In this document: positions 25,873-36,041 of the stretch, piece by piece
How positions within the stretch are numbered: position 1 is the first letter of the stretch
Layout of the letters: each line of letters begins with the position of its first letter
Source: Coleofasciculaceae cyanobacterium
GTDB taxonomy: Bacteria > Cyanobacteriota > Cyanobacteriia > Cyanobacteriales > Xenococcaceae
Length of the DNA stretch: 64,000 bases
NCBI GenBank assembly: GCA_036703275.1
Contig: DATNPK010000028.1
Coordinates: forward strand, 62,001 to 126,000
Reading direction: 5' to 3'
Made by a program: the position numbers and the translations under genes
The notes under the pieces: model-generated
The model's input: only the letters and a program-made list of their open reading frames with translations
The model's database searches: none
Told to the model about the DNA's origin: nothing

Positions 25873-26083
25873 TTTGTTTTTATTCCTGGTAGTTTGTACA
25901 ACAGTTTTAGCTAATCTTAAAAACCTCATCAGGTCAGAGTAAAATTAGCCCAAATTTTGTTAATTGTTGTCTTTCATACTCACATTGCTTTCGAGTAAAA
26001 TCATCTATCTAAAGCACAGTTATTTTATTTGACTAATGCGCTTGGGCGTTCCTTTATTGATAAGTTAAAGAGCAAAAAAAAGC

Positions 26084-26330
26084 GGTCAGACCCCCTAAAG
26101 GGTTCGTTGGTTGCTCCTTGACAGAAACCGCCGCCGCGAGAGTGGAATAAGCTTGGGAAACCCAATCATTTCCTGAGGACACGTCTTTGGAGGAAACCTC
26201 CAAAGCTTGAGATGTCCGTCTCGCAAAGACCCCTAAAGGACTCTATCACGGATACCGCTTCGCGACACGAAGTTAGTCCTTTAGGGCATATAGCTTCGCG
26301 TCGCGCACCAACTCACCGCGTCGTCCGAAT
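26084..26330. repeat. Composite repeat region with strong hairpins
   Basis: TTGGGAAACCCAA (26151-26163 region) and CTTTGGAGGAAACCTCCAAAG (26185-26205 region) are perfect hairpins with AAA loops. The second is enclosed by GGACA/TGTCC. To the right are CCCTAAAGGACTCTATCACG, GCGACACGAAGTTAGTCC and TTTAGGGCATATAGC, members of the dispersed repeat family also found at 15.4, 31.5 and 34.1 kb. No gene is present between 25930 and 26349. Confidence 0.7.
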
Positions 26331-26349
26331 CAAAACAAATAGTTTAGAT

Positions 26350-27237
26350 TCAAGCGATTGAAAGTTTTTGAATCCAGTTTAATAAAATCGGGTTGACTAT
26401 CTCTGGGGCTTCATCTTGGGGACAGTGACCCAAACCTTCGAGGAGGATAAACTCATCTACGGTAGGTATTTTGGCTAATTCTTTGCCCATTTCTACAGGT
26501 TCCCAAGGATCTTCTGTCCCCCATAGCAAAATAGTAGGACAGGTAAGGCGAGGAAGTAAATCTTCTGGTAAAGGGCCTTGAGAATAGCGGGTAAAAGCCA
26601 AAAAGACATCTGCTGCGCCTTTGTCCATCGAAGGCTTCATCAAAATATCGATCAGTTCATCGGTAACTGCTTCGGGGCGACGATATGCCTGTAATAAGAT
26701 CTTACGGACAACTTTTGGTTTGGCGATCTGTTTAAAGAAAAAACTACCAATTTGTCTATTTCCCAGTACCTGCTGCATCACTGATGAGCCATAGTTGCGA
26801 TACCAGGGCAAAGTAACTCGTTTGCGAGCGTGCAGTAGTCTGATCGAGCAGTTAATTGCCGCCACTCCTAAAGCTAATTCAGGATAATCCACCGCAGTTT
26901 GCATCACCACAATGCAGCCGATAGAATTACCAATCAAAAAAGCAGGACTACCTACTACCTCACGGCAAAAATCGGCAAGCTGTTCACCCCAGGTTTCAAA
27001 GGTATAATCAACTATTCCTGGTTGGGGTTTGTCTGAACCACCAAAACCAATCAAATCGATCGCATAACAACGACAGGATTCACCTAGCACTGGTAAATTC
27101 TTGCGCCAGTGTCCCCAAGATGCCCCAAAACCATGTACCAAAACTACAGCAGCACCAGTGTCTCCAGCTTGCTGATAAGTTATCTTATGTCCTCGCCAGC
27201 TCCAGGTTTTCGGTTCGGTAATTGCGATCGCACTCAT
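26350..27237 (-). CDS. Alpha/beta hydrolase
   Basis: A 295-residue alpha/beta-hydrolase from the ATG at 27237 (MSAIAITEPKTWSWRGHKIT); the longer frame from 27282 adds a poorly supported extension. It has the oxyanion motif VLVHGFGASWGHWRKN, the nucleophile elbow LIGNSIGC (Ser), a late acid LWGTEDPWEP and the catalytic His in LLEGLGHCPQDEAP. Sequence style resembles the plant and cyanobacterial pheophytinase/chlorophyll-dephytylase and haloalkane-dehalogenase-like group, but the substrate is not provable. Its frame begins 50 bp after the PhoD-like gene ends, so the two may be co-transcribed. Confidence 0.85.
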   Translation of the reverse strand: MSAIAITEPKTWSWRGHKITYQQAGDTGAAVVLVHGFGASWGHWRKNLPVLGESCRCYAIDLIGFGGSDKPQPGIVDYTFETWGEQLADFCREVVGSPAFLIGNSIGCIVVMQTAVDYPELALGVAAINCSIRLLHARKRVTLPWYRNYGSSVMQQVLGNRQIGSFFFKQIAKPKVVRKILLQAYRRPEAVTDELIDILMKPSMDKGAADVFLAFTRYSQGPLPEDLLPRLTCPTILLWGTEDPWEPVEMGKELAKIPTVDEFILLEGLGHCPQDEAPEIVNPILLNWIQKLSIA

Positions 27238-27286
27238 GTTTTCTTTTAGGTTTAAATTGCCGTTTAAAAATATTTTAAGCAAGAAA

Positions 27287-29566
27287 TTAATTTAATCGGC
27301 GATCTATTTTGTCATCTAAAAAAACTTCATAGCTGCTTTTAACCGTCCCAGTTTCGTTCCATGGAGGATGCCAGTAGGTTTCTTGAATTACTGTCTTGTT
27401 TTTTGACCAACGAAATCTGACTAAGCTAAGATTATTTCTACCGATAACCTCAGAACCTTCTTGTAGCCAGCGATTACGCCAAAGCAGTGTTACAAGTCGA
27501 TTAAATATTTGCTGAACAAAGTTTAGTTTTGACTCGGGTTTTCTGACTTGTCGCCAAGGCAGAGATTGGGCAGGCTGCCGTTTAATCCACTCAGTACGAT
27601 ATTGCCAATCTGGATTGTGATGTTCTTGGTTGAGCGGTTTTTTACGCCACCACTTCGGCTGAGGTAGCTTAACTTGTTTGAAAGATTTATTCCAACCTAG
27701 GCAGCGTTCTGTAGATTCAGGCAATAAAGATTTAAGCTTGGTATGTGCGATTCGCGTTGGCAATTCTGAGTTTTTGAACGCACTGGAAGTTAGCTGGACA
27801 ATTACTGATGTTTCATAGGTATCGTGATTCCAATGAACTAAGCGTACCGCACAACTATAGTGGATATCTCCTGAGAGAATAATTACGCGAGCGCGTTTTT
27901 GACAGAGATTTTGCAGCAGAGTAATAAAAGCTGTTTCGTGAAAATTCCAGGAGTCACCAACATCATTATTAAATACGCGGTTACGATTCAAATCATACTG
28001 CTGAATGCGATCGATAATGCCTAATGCTACTAAATTGGTTGGCAACACGATTAAGGTTGCTTCAATATGTGGCGATTTAGCGGCAAGCGGTATTTTTAGC
28101 TGTTGTTCAAAAGCTGAGGGAGACAGTAACATTGGCGGATCGAGTTTATGCTCTGCTCCTGTGGGATAACCGCGCCAAGTACGAGTATCTAAGACAATAA
28201 CTTCATGACTTGCTGCAACAACTTGATAATGCCAGGGAAGAGCCTGTTGCGATCGCGCTAAAACCAATACATCTCGATCTTGTAGATATTGCGGTGCTGC
28301 GGTAGTCAAATCATTGACTGGAATACCTAAATAGCGATCGCATTCGGCCTTAGCAGCTAAATCTTGCCCTTTTGATTGCAGCCATCGGGTGGCGAGCTGA
28401 AGTAGCTTAGCTCCGCTGCTTCCTGGTCTAAAATTATGTGGTGTATTGCCCCAGGCTTGAAAAATAGCGTATGCCAGCAAACCGTTCTGTACAACTCTTT
28501 TACCCAAAGGTTTGCCTAAGACGCGATCGCACCACTCTCGATTGAGATACCAATCATCACTGATATCATGATCGTCACAGATTGTATAAACAGGAACATT
28601 AGCCAATGCCCTTCTGACTTTGCTTAAATCTTGAAAGAAGCTCTCTGTATCCTTAATCTCGCTCTGCCACACTTTTGCTTGTTGGCGACTTTTACCCAAG
28701 CTCTCAGCATCTGGAATACTCTTTAGAACGAAAACAGGCGACCATGCTAGTAAGTACGCTGCTGCATATTCTCCAAAGCTGAATAGATGACTTTTGGCTT
28801 TGTCTTCTTTTCCGTGTAACATTGCCGTCATTCCACCCTCAATACGAGCTATTTCACTTCTTTGCCCTGGAGGTAGCTCATCACTGAGAATGCTGCTACA
28901 TTTTAGGGGTAATTCTTCTGACCAACCAAATAACAACTGACTGATTCCCTGACACAACCACAGCATCGGATCGGCAACATCATCACCATAAATCTGATCT
29001 CCCGTTAGAAAAACTTGATGTGGTCTTTGATTAGCGATCGAGACACTATCTTGAATAAGATTATCTAAACAAGACAAGGCATCTCTACCACCACCATGAG
29101 GTTTACGACAAGAGCCATGAACGATCCGTAAGCAGTTCAAATCTTGCGGCGGTAAAGAGAATGTTGGTAACTGATGTGAAAAATAGCTAATGTTGGAGTC
29201 TTGCTGTTGGCTATCAATTGCCGTAGTTAAATCTTTGTTTTCCGCTTGGCAATATAGATCGTACGCATATACTTGACCTGGTGTAAGTACAGTATTTCCT
29301 AGAGGTATTGCCGTAACTGCTACAATGTGTAGATTTTTACCTAGCGTTATTGTTTTATGCTTACCTTGTAAGATTATCTTACCTAATACAGAGCCATTTC
29401 CCCCCTCTGTCTCATAGACTTTCAAGGTAACCGTATCAGGCTTTTTTAATGCCAACCAAACAGTAATCTCGTCTGTTTGAACATGACACAGAATTGGACC
29501 GGCAATAATTAAAGGAAGCTGTTCTATTTCTGGTAAATACTGAATAGCCGAATTTAGGTTAGACAA
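27287..29566 (-). CDS. PhoD-like metallophosphatase family protein
   Basis: A 759-residue protein with the PhoD-type calcineurin-like fold. The metal ligands are placed in VHGSCRKPHGG (about 150-160), FLTGDQIYGDD, the acidic-histidine motif CDDHDISDDWYLNR and, late, ILSGDIHYSCAV. The N-terminal 130 residues form a beta domain typical of PhoD-like proteins. It would hydrolyse phosphodiesters or monoesters. No Tat or Sec signal is visible, so it may be cytoplasmic or lack its true N-terminus; the start codon is TTG. It lies between menE and the alpha/beta hydrolase on the same strand. Confidence 0.82.
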   Translation of the reverse strand: MSNLNSAIQYLPEIEQLPLIIAGPILCHVQTDEITVWLALKKPDTVTLKVYETEGGNGSVLGKIILQGKHKTITLGKNLHIVAVTAIPLGNTVLTPGQVYAYDLYCQAENKDLTTAIDSQQQDSNISYFSHQLPTFSLPPQDLNCLRIVHGSCRKPHGGGRDALSCLDNLIQDSVSIANQRPHQVFLTGDQIYGDDVADPMLWLCQGISQLLFGWSEELPLKCSSILSDELPPGQRSEIARIEGGMTAMLHGKEDKAKSHLFSFGEYAAAYLLAWSPVFVLKSIPDAESLGKSRQQAKVWQSEIKDTESFFQDLSKVRRALANVPVYTICDDHDISDDWYLNREWCDRVLGKPLGKRVVQNGLLAYAIFQAWGNTPHNFRPGSSGAKLLQLATRWLQSKGQDLAAKAECDRYLGIPVNDLTTAAPQYLQDRDVLVLARSQQALPWHYQVVAASHEVIVLDTRTWRGYPTGAEHKLDPPMLLSPSAFEQQLKIPLAAKSPHIEATLIVLPTNLVALGIIDRIQQYDLNRNRVFNNDVGDSWNFHETAFITLLQNLCQKRARVIILSGDIHYSCAVRLVHWNHDTYETSVIVQLTSSAFKNSELPTRIAHTKLKSLLPESTERCLGWNKSFKQVKLPQPKWWRKKPLNQEHHNPDWQYRTEWIKRQPAQSLPWRQVRKPESKLNFVQQIFNRLVTLLWRNRWLQEGSEVIGRNNLSLVRFRWSKNKTVIQETYWHPPWNETGTVKSSYEVFLDDKIDRRLN

Positions 29567-29703
29567 GGAAAAAATAGCCTGTTTTACTACTTTATTGATT
29601 AATTATTCCAATTTTGATAGTAACAGAAAGTAGGTAGTAATGATGTTTGGCATTGGCAAAAACAATTATCAAAGATAAGGATGTGTTTTTGATTATTATC
29701 TAA

Positions 29704-31107
29704 TTAATTTGGGAGATGGAGCAATGCCTTCAATTTCTGATTATTTATTTTTCCGCGATCATTACGGGGTAAACTATCAACCTGAATCCAGTGCTTTGGC
29801 TGTTTGTAGGTAGCTAATTGAGACTGAAGCTTTTCTTTAATTAAGGCTAAATCAGGTATCGATTGGGCGGGTACATATATAGCCGTAACCGCCTGTCCCC
29901 ATTTGCGATCGCATATTCCCAGTACGCAAACATCTTTGACCAACTTAGTTGACCAGATTGCCGCCTCAACTTCGGCAGGAAAGACATTTTCGCCTCCTGT
30001 AATGATTTTATGACTATTTCTACCACTCAGATACAGATAACCATCTTCATCGAAATAGCCGATATCGTCAGTTATAAAAGGTTGCGATGAGTTAAAAAGC
30101 TGAGGATAGTAGCCCAGACAAAGAGAAGTACAATTAATTTCAATTAGACCCATTTCGTTTACAGGTTTAAGTTTAATTTGTGCATGGGGTAAAACTCGAC
30201 CACTACTATTATTACCAGCTAAAAAGTCTAGAGGTTTAAGAATCACTACTCCAGAGGCAGTTTCGGTCATGCCATAAGTAGCTGCCACTGAAATATTATA
30301 TTCTCTAGCAGCATCTAAAAGCGATCGCATCGGCGGTGCGCCACCGAGTAATACTGTTCCAAACTCAGTAAGCCAGTTGGGAATAGTTGCAATTAAAAAT
30401 TGTAGTTGCGTGGGAACTAAAGAAATAAAGTATTCTTGTTTATTGAAAGTAATCTGCTTAGTTTTGACTGCTTTGTAGGAACAAATAATTAAATTTCCTT
30501 GAGTGGTAAACGATCTCATAAACTGCATCAAACCACTCACATGATACAGAGGCAGGGTACAGAATGAATTGATTTCTTGACAATCAAAATAGTTTTGAAA
30601 GCCAGTTACCGAAGCAGTTAAAGTATCCCAGGTATGCATCGCCAAGCGAATTTTCCCAGAAGTACCTCCCGTGGGAATCATAATTAAAGGTCGATCGCAC
30701 AAATTAGATTGGCGTTGAGCAGAATTTTTAAGCGTCGCTCTAATTCGATTAATTAAATCTTGCGTAGTGCTTTGTGAAGTGAATACTAGATCGGGATTGA
30801 CTAAACTTAATACCTGTTCCCACTCTCGCTGTTGCCAAGCAATATCGCCGAGAAATAAATCCACTTCGGCAATTACTCCAGCTAAAAAAGCAGCTAAAAA
30901 TTTGACTGGGTTAGCTTCAACAATAACTACTGCCAGCCTAGTCAAATGTTGATTTCTTGTAGCAGCGATTTGCTGCAATCTGACTTGAGTTAACTGATAT
31001 AATTCTTTACTGTTAGCTTGGCGATCGCTTTGCGGATTATCCTGATAATATTTAAACCAGTTGCGATCGATAGATGATTTCAAGTACTTGAATAACTCAT
31101 ATCTCAT
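29704..31107 (-). CDS. menE: 2-succinylbenzoate--CoA ligase MenE
   Basis: An adenylate-forming enzyme that activates o-succinylbenzoate in phylloquinone biosynthesis, the quinone of photosystem I. The 467 residues show the AMP-binding motif MIPTGGTSGKIRLAMHTWD, the A5 motif ATYGMTETASGVV, the TDDIGYFDEDGYLYLSGR region and the catalytic lysine end RNDRGKINNQKLK. The length is typical. Other men genes are not nearby. The 138-bp gap to the PhoD-like gene contains no terminator I can identify. Confidence 0.88.
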   Translation of the reverse strand: MRYELFKYLKSSIDRNWFKYYQDNPQSDRQANSKELYQLTQVRLQQIAATRNQHLTRLAVVIVEANPVKFLAAFLAGVIAEVDLFLGDIAWQQREWEQVLSLVNPDLVFTSQSTTQDLINRIRATLKNSAQRQSNLCDRPLIMIPTGGTSGKIRLAMHTWDTLTASVTGFQNYFDCQEINSFCTLPLYHVSGLMQFMRSFTTQGNLIICSYKAVKTKQITFNKQEYFISLVPTQLQFLIATIPNWLTEFGTVLLGGAPPMRSLLDAAREYNISVAATYGMTETASGVVILKPLDFLAGNNSSGRVLPHAQIKLKPVNEMGLIEINCTSLCLGYYPQLFNSSQPFITDDIGYFDEDGYLYLSGRNSHKIITGGENVFPAEVEAAIWSTKLVKDVCVLGICDRKWGQAVTAIYVPAQSIPDLALIKEKLQSQLATYKQPKHWIQVDSLPRNDRGKINNQKLKALLHLPN

Positions 31108-31319
31108 TTTTTAGCTATATTTATTTAATTTAAGATCCTAAGTTATGCTATCAAACTATGCTTTATAACCTTAGATTTAATTACGCGTAAATAACTATAA
31201 ATCCATACAAATACCGATAGCATTTTAAGTTTAGATCAAGAAAATTGTGTAAAAAAACTAATGGCAAATTAATTAATTTAGTTGACAATTAAATTAATAA
31301 TTTGGTTTTTACTACAACA

Positions 31320-31451
31320 ATGTTTGAACGCGCTACTATTTTCTCTACACTTGTATTGTTTATTTTCTTTGGTATTTTAGGAATAAAATACTTTGATTTT
31401 ATAGAAGCTAAAAATCAGCAAACTCCAAGTTCAGTAACTAGCTTACAATAA
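31320..31451 (+). CDS. Single-pass small membrane protein, 43 residues
   Basis: ATG at 31320 opens MFERATIFSTLVLFIFFGIL, then GIKYFDFIEAKNQQTPSSVT, ending at TAA (31449). One hydrophobic helix (about 7-22) is followed by a polar tail, the pattern of small photosystem or cytochrome-complex subunits. I do not match it to any of psaM, petG, petM, psbZ, ndhP or similar. It is divergent from menE; no strong ribosome-binding site is visible. Confidence 0.4.
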   Translation: MFERATIFSTLVLFIFFGILGIKYFDFIEAKNQQTPSSVTSLQ

Positions 31452-31487
31452 TTTCTAAATAGCTCGGTGCTAGTCACAGATTACTCC

Positions 31488-31590
31488 GCCGTCCTAAAGG
31501 ACGACGCGAAGCTAGTCCTTTAGGATAAGCTTCGCCCTTTAGGACTAGCTTCGCGTCGCAAATCATGCACGGGCATATAAAACGACGGAG
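31488..31590. repeat. Palindromic repeat, full-length copy
   Basis: CCGTCCTAAAGGACGACGCG, AAGCTAGTCCTTTAGGATAAG, CTTCGCCCTTTAGGACTAGC and TTCGCGTCGCAAATCATGC lie in order, ending in the CATGCACGGGCATA core. It shares a stretch of about 40 bp with the copy at 15.44-15.48 kb. Confidence 0.75.
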
Positions 31591-31676
31591 ACGGCACGGA
31601 CCGTTGGTCAATTAGTAAATTAGTAAGAGCCGTTATATTATTATTTATTATTTGCCAATCTTTTTCTCAGACTAAT

Positions 31677-32801
<1,125 letters not shown>

Positions 32802-33001
32802 TTAGTTAACGATCTATAGCCAAAAAAATTCTAGCTCAATTTGAGAGCGAGTAAGTATTTCAAGTTTTTACCAAAGTTTGCAGCTTGTAAATAAGTCGGC
32901 AGCTTTTAAATAAATTAGGTACTTAATGTATTGTGATGAGCTATTAATATCACTGGGTCAAACTGTGCCAAATTAATCAAATAGATAGTAAAAAGAGTAA
33001 T

Positions 33002-34021
33002 ATGTCAACTTTTTCTCAGTCAGCAAATTATTATCGCGATTCTCTTAAAGCAAGATTAAAAATTGATTATTTATTAGATGCCCAGGCAATAGACAAAGAT
33101 GACAAACAAGATGTAATTAACGGTTTAAATAAAGCCAGTAAATTTATTCCTGCTCGTTATTTTTATGACAAGAAAGGCTCACAACTATTTGAAGCTATCT
33201 GCCAGCTACTAGAATATTATCCTACACGTACCGAAGCTAGTATTCTCGAACAGTATGCTACCGAAATTGTCGCTCAGACTCAGGCAAATGAAATAGTTGA
33301 ATTAGGTAGCGGTAGCTCAACCAAAACGCGTTATTTATTAGATGTTTATCAAGATTTTAATACTCCACTATATTATGTGCCAGTTGATGTTAGCGGCAGC
33401 ATTTTGCAAGAGAGTGCGGATAGTTTATTAGCAGATTATCCCCACCTAAAAATACAGGGAAAAGTTGCCACCTATAGCCAAGCATTACAACAATTATCAA
33501 CCAGCTTTTCGGACAGAAGAATAATTATATTTTTAGGCAGCAGTATTGGTAACTTTAATTCTCTAGAATGCGCTCGCTTTATTTCTCAAGTAACTTCAGC
33601 TTTAAACCCTGGGGACTATTTCTTACTTGGCATTGATTTACAAAAACCTGTTGAAATATTAACAGCAGCCTACAATGATTCTCAAGGAGTTACCGCGGCA
33701 TTTAACCTCAATATGTTGCAGCACCTTAACAACCGCTTTAAGGGAAACTTTAATCTAGATCTATTTAAACATCAGGCAATTTATAATCAAACTGAACATC
33801 AAATAGAGATGTACTTAATTAGCCAAGAAAATCAATCGGTTACATTAGAAAGCCTCGATCTAACTATTGAATTAAAGCAAGGAGAAAGAATACTAACCGA
33901 AATTTCTCGTAAGTTTAACTTAGAGAAAATGGGAAGTTACTTGGGCAATCTCAATTTAAACTTGATTCATGCTTATACCGATCCCCAACAATGGTTTGGC
34001 TTGTTGTTATGTAAAGCTTAG
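33002..34021 (+). CDS. egtD: L-histidine N-alpha-methyltransferase EgtD
   Basis: Trimethylates histidine to hercynine, the first step of ergothioneine synthesis. The 339 residues have the family motif YFYDKKGSQLFEAICQLLEY, the SAM loop VELGSGSSTKTRYLL, and IIFLGSSIGNF. The length equals other EgtD proteins. No EgtB (sulfoxide synthase) gene is in the window; in many cyanobacteria EgtB and EgtD lie together, so the partner may be elsewhere. The neighbour in the divergent direction is class III ADH, another low-molecular-weight-thiol enzyme. Confidence 0.92.
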   Translation: MSTFSQSANYYRDSLKARLKIDYLLDAQAIDKDDKQDVINGLNKASKFIPARYFYDKKGSQLFEAICQLLEYYPTRTEASILEQYATEIVAQTQANEIVELGSGSSTKTRYLLDVYQDFNTPLYYVPVDVSGSILQESADSLLADYPHLKIQGKVATYSQALQQLSTSFSDRRIIIFLGSSIGNFNSLECARFISQVTSALNPGDYFLLGIDLQKPVEILTAAYNDSQGVTAAFNLNMLQHLNNRFKGNFNLDLFKHQAIYNQTEHQIEMYLISQENQSVTLESLDLTIELKQGERILTEISRKFNLEKMGSYLGNLNLNLIHAYTDPQQWFGLLLCKA

Positions 34022-34032
34022 TTTAAAAGATT

Positions 34033-34130
34033 AGCGTCCCCGTGCATGGTATATCCGAAGGTGTATCCGCACAGAGACACCTTCGGATTAGCTTCGCGAC
34101 ACGAAGTTAGTCATGCACGGGCATATCGCA
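34033..34130. repeat. Palindromic repeat, CCCGTGCATG type
   Basis: CCCCGTGCATGGTATATCC, GAAGGTGTATCCGCACAGAG, ACACCTTCGGATTAGC and AGTCATGCACGGGCATAT; the outer arms and the inner ATATCCGAAGGTGT/ACACCTTCGGAT arms are both palindromic. It lies directly past the egtD stop. Confidence 0.75.
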
Positions 34131-34315
34131 CAAATGAACGCACCCTATAGCAGATGACTTATCTATTGACCAACTTGCGATCGCATTCGGAAATTTTAAA
34201 CATAGCAAAAATTTTGAATAACCGATAACTGTCTGAAGTTAGTCCTAGGCAATTAAAATTGTTTTAGCGATCGCAGCATCATATATTAGTTTTAAGAGTT
34301 ATCGATAAGTAAATA

Positions 34316-34591
34316 ATGAAAACTATTAGAGCCAGAGTTTCAGGTAAAGTTCAAGGCGTAGGATTCAGAATGTATACTCAGCAAAAAGCTCAACAATTGG
34401 CTGTTAGAGGATACGTGCGAAATTTAGCTAATGGAGATGTGGAGATGGTGGCAGCAGGAGAAGCTGCAAAAGTAGATGCTCTAATGGAATGGGCTAAATC
34501 TGGATCGCCATCTGCTGTTGTCAATAATCTGAAGATAGAAGTTTTGACTAATAATCTTGAAGAATTGGCCGATTTTGAAATTCGTAGGTAA
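34316..34591 (+). CDS. Acylphosphatase
   Basis: A 91-residue acylphosphatase that hydrolyses acyl-phosphate bonds. The catalytic Arg is in KVQGVGFRMYTQQKAQ and the catalytic Asn in RGYVRNLANGDVEMVAAGE. Both key residues are present and the length is exactly normal. The family is usually a small housekeeping phosphatase, sometimes with moonlighting roles. It is followed, 130 bp later, by the aldo/keto reductase in the same direction. Confidence 0.93.
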   Translation: MKTIRARVSGKVQGVGFRMYTQQKAQQLAVRGYVRNLANGDVEMVAAGEAAKVDALMEWAKSGSPSAVVNNLKIEVLTNNLEELADFEIRR

Positions 34592-34720
34592 TAGAATTGA
34601 TACCTGCAAGCGAACAACCAGCAAAGCTATGACTTTGGAGTTATTGCCTTATGGATAATGGAATAAGTAAAGTAGTGGTTGGTTTTGTTAGTTTCAAAAG
34701 TCGCGCGCTCAGAAAAAATC

Positions 34721-35752
34721 ATGAAAATTAACAGACGAGATGTATTCAAGTTAGCTTCTGCATCGGGCTTAGTTGCCGCAGGTTTAGCAGCTTCAAAGCA
34801 AATAATCAGACCTCTTTCGGCGCAAAATTCATCAGCTACTGAAGTTAAAGAAGGAGAAATGCTATATCGTCAACTAGGGCGCAGAGAAAAAGTATCTGTA
34901 ATTGGTTTGGGTGGTCATCATATTGGCAGACCACAAGATGAGCAACTCGCCATCAAGTTGATTCGCACCGCGATCGATGGCGGGATTAACTTTATGGACA
35001 ATTGCTGGGATTATCACGAAGGAAATAGCGAACTGAGAATGGGGAAAGCTCTTCAAAATGGTTATCGCGATCGAGCGTTTGTGATGACTAAAATTGATGG
35101 TCGAACCAAAGAATCTGCGGCAAAACAGATCGAACAGTCCCTTCAACGTTTACAAACCGATCGCATTGATTTACTGCAACATCACGAAATTATTCGCCTA
35201 GAAGACCCCGATCGCGTCTTTGCGCCTGGTGGCTCGATGGAAGCGGTATTGGAGGCTCAAAAAGCTGGTAAAGTTCGTTATATCGGCTTTACGGGGCATA
35301 AAGATCCATTAGTCCATCTAAGAATGTTACAAATTGCCGAACAAAACAACTTCCATTTTGATGCGGTACAAATGCCTTTAAATGTAATGGACGCTCATTT
35401 TAGAAGTTTTGAACGCCAAGTTTTACCCGTCCTCGTCGAGAAGGAAATTGGCGTATTGGGCATGAAATCAATGGGAGATCCTTACATTCTTAAGAGTAAA
35501 ACTGTAACTCCAATTGAATGCCTTCATTACACGATGAATCTACCCACTTCTACAGTAATTACGGGTATTGAAAAAATGTCGATTTTGGATCAAGCATTCG
35601 AGGCAGTCAGAACTTTTCAACCTATGAACGAAGAACAAGTCAATGCACTGCTCGATCGCACTCGCCAAGCAGCAGCAACGGGTCAGTATGAACTATTTAA
35701 AACGACTAGCAAATTCGACGGTACGGCTAAAAATCCTCAGTGGTTGGGATGA
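34721..35752 (+). CDS. Aldo/keto reductase with a Tat-type signal
   Basis: I start it at the ATG at 34721, because it gives a complete twin-arginine leader: MKINRRDVFKLASASGLVAA, followed by GLAASKQIIRPLSAQ. The domain is a (beta/alpha)8 AKR: IGLGGHHIG, the Asp-Tyr pair DNCWDYHEGNSELRMGKAL, MTKIDGR (Lys) and LLQHHEI (His). Substrate is not predictable. A periplasmic or thylakoid-lumen AKR is unusual, so the location rests on the RR motif. The C-terminus ends LDRTRQAAATGQYELFKTT and on to NPQWLG. A fragment of unknown origin follows at once. Confidence 0.85.
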   Translation: MKINRRDVFKLASASGLVAAGLAASKQIIRPLSAQNSSATEVKEGEMLYRQLGRREKVSVIGLGGHHIGRPQDEQLAIKLIRTAIDGGINFMDNCWDYHEGNSELRMGKALQNGYRDRAFVMTKIDGRTKESAAKQIEQSLQRLQTDRIDLLQHHEIIRLEDPDRVFAPGGSMEAVLEAQKAGKVRYIGFTGHKDPLVHLRMLQIAEQNNFHFDAVQMPLNVMDAHFRSFERQVLPVLVEKEIGVLGMKSMGDPYILKSKTVTPIECLHYTMNLPTSTVITGIEKMSILDQAFEAVRTFQPMNEEQVNALLDRTRQAAATGQYELFKTTSKFDGTAKNPQWLG

Positions 35753-36041
35753 TAAAATTGCCGTCCATAGCGCGATCGCCCGAATTCAACAACCAGGTAT
35801 TCTGCCCAGACATTCCAAGCTAAAATTTGTGTCGCCAGAAATTATCAATGTTTTAAATGCCCTGTTTCGACTAAATGTGATTGGTTTGGTATCTAATCAT
35901 GTTGAGGAATATTTAACCACTGAATATAATCTTGATAGTCTGGACGCGAAGGACGCATTAGACGATTATAAAATAGAGGAAAAAGTTCTGAAGATGTATA
36001 AAGGCGATCGCGTTCTAGGAAAGAGTGTAATAAATGATTAA
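35753..36041 (+). pseudogene. Orphan open frame, probable 3' fragment of a lost gene
   Basis: The frame remains open over about 95 codons: KIAVHSAIARIQQPGILPRH, SKLKFVSPEIINVLNALFRL, NVIGLVSNHVEEYLTTEYNL and on to MYKGDRVLGKSVIND, stopping at 36039. No start with a ribosome-binding site exists before it; in frame it runs antisense-free into the end of the aldo/keto reductase gene in another frame. It has protein-like composition, but I recognise no family. It contains GGACGCGAAGGACGC, a scrap of the dispersed repeat. Confidence 0.4.
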
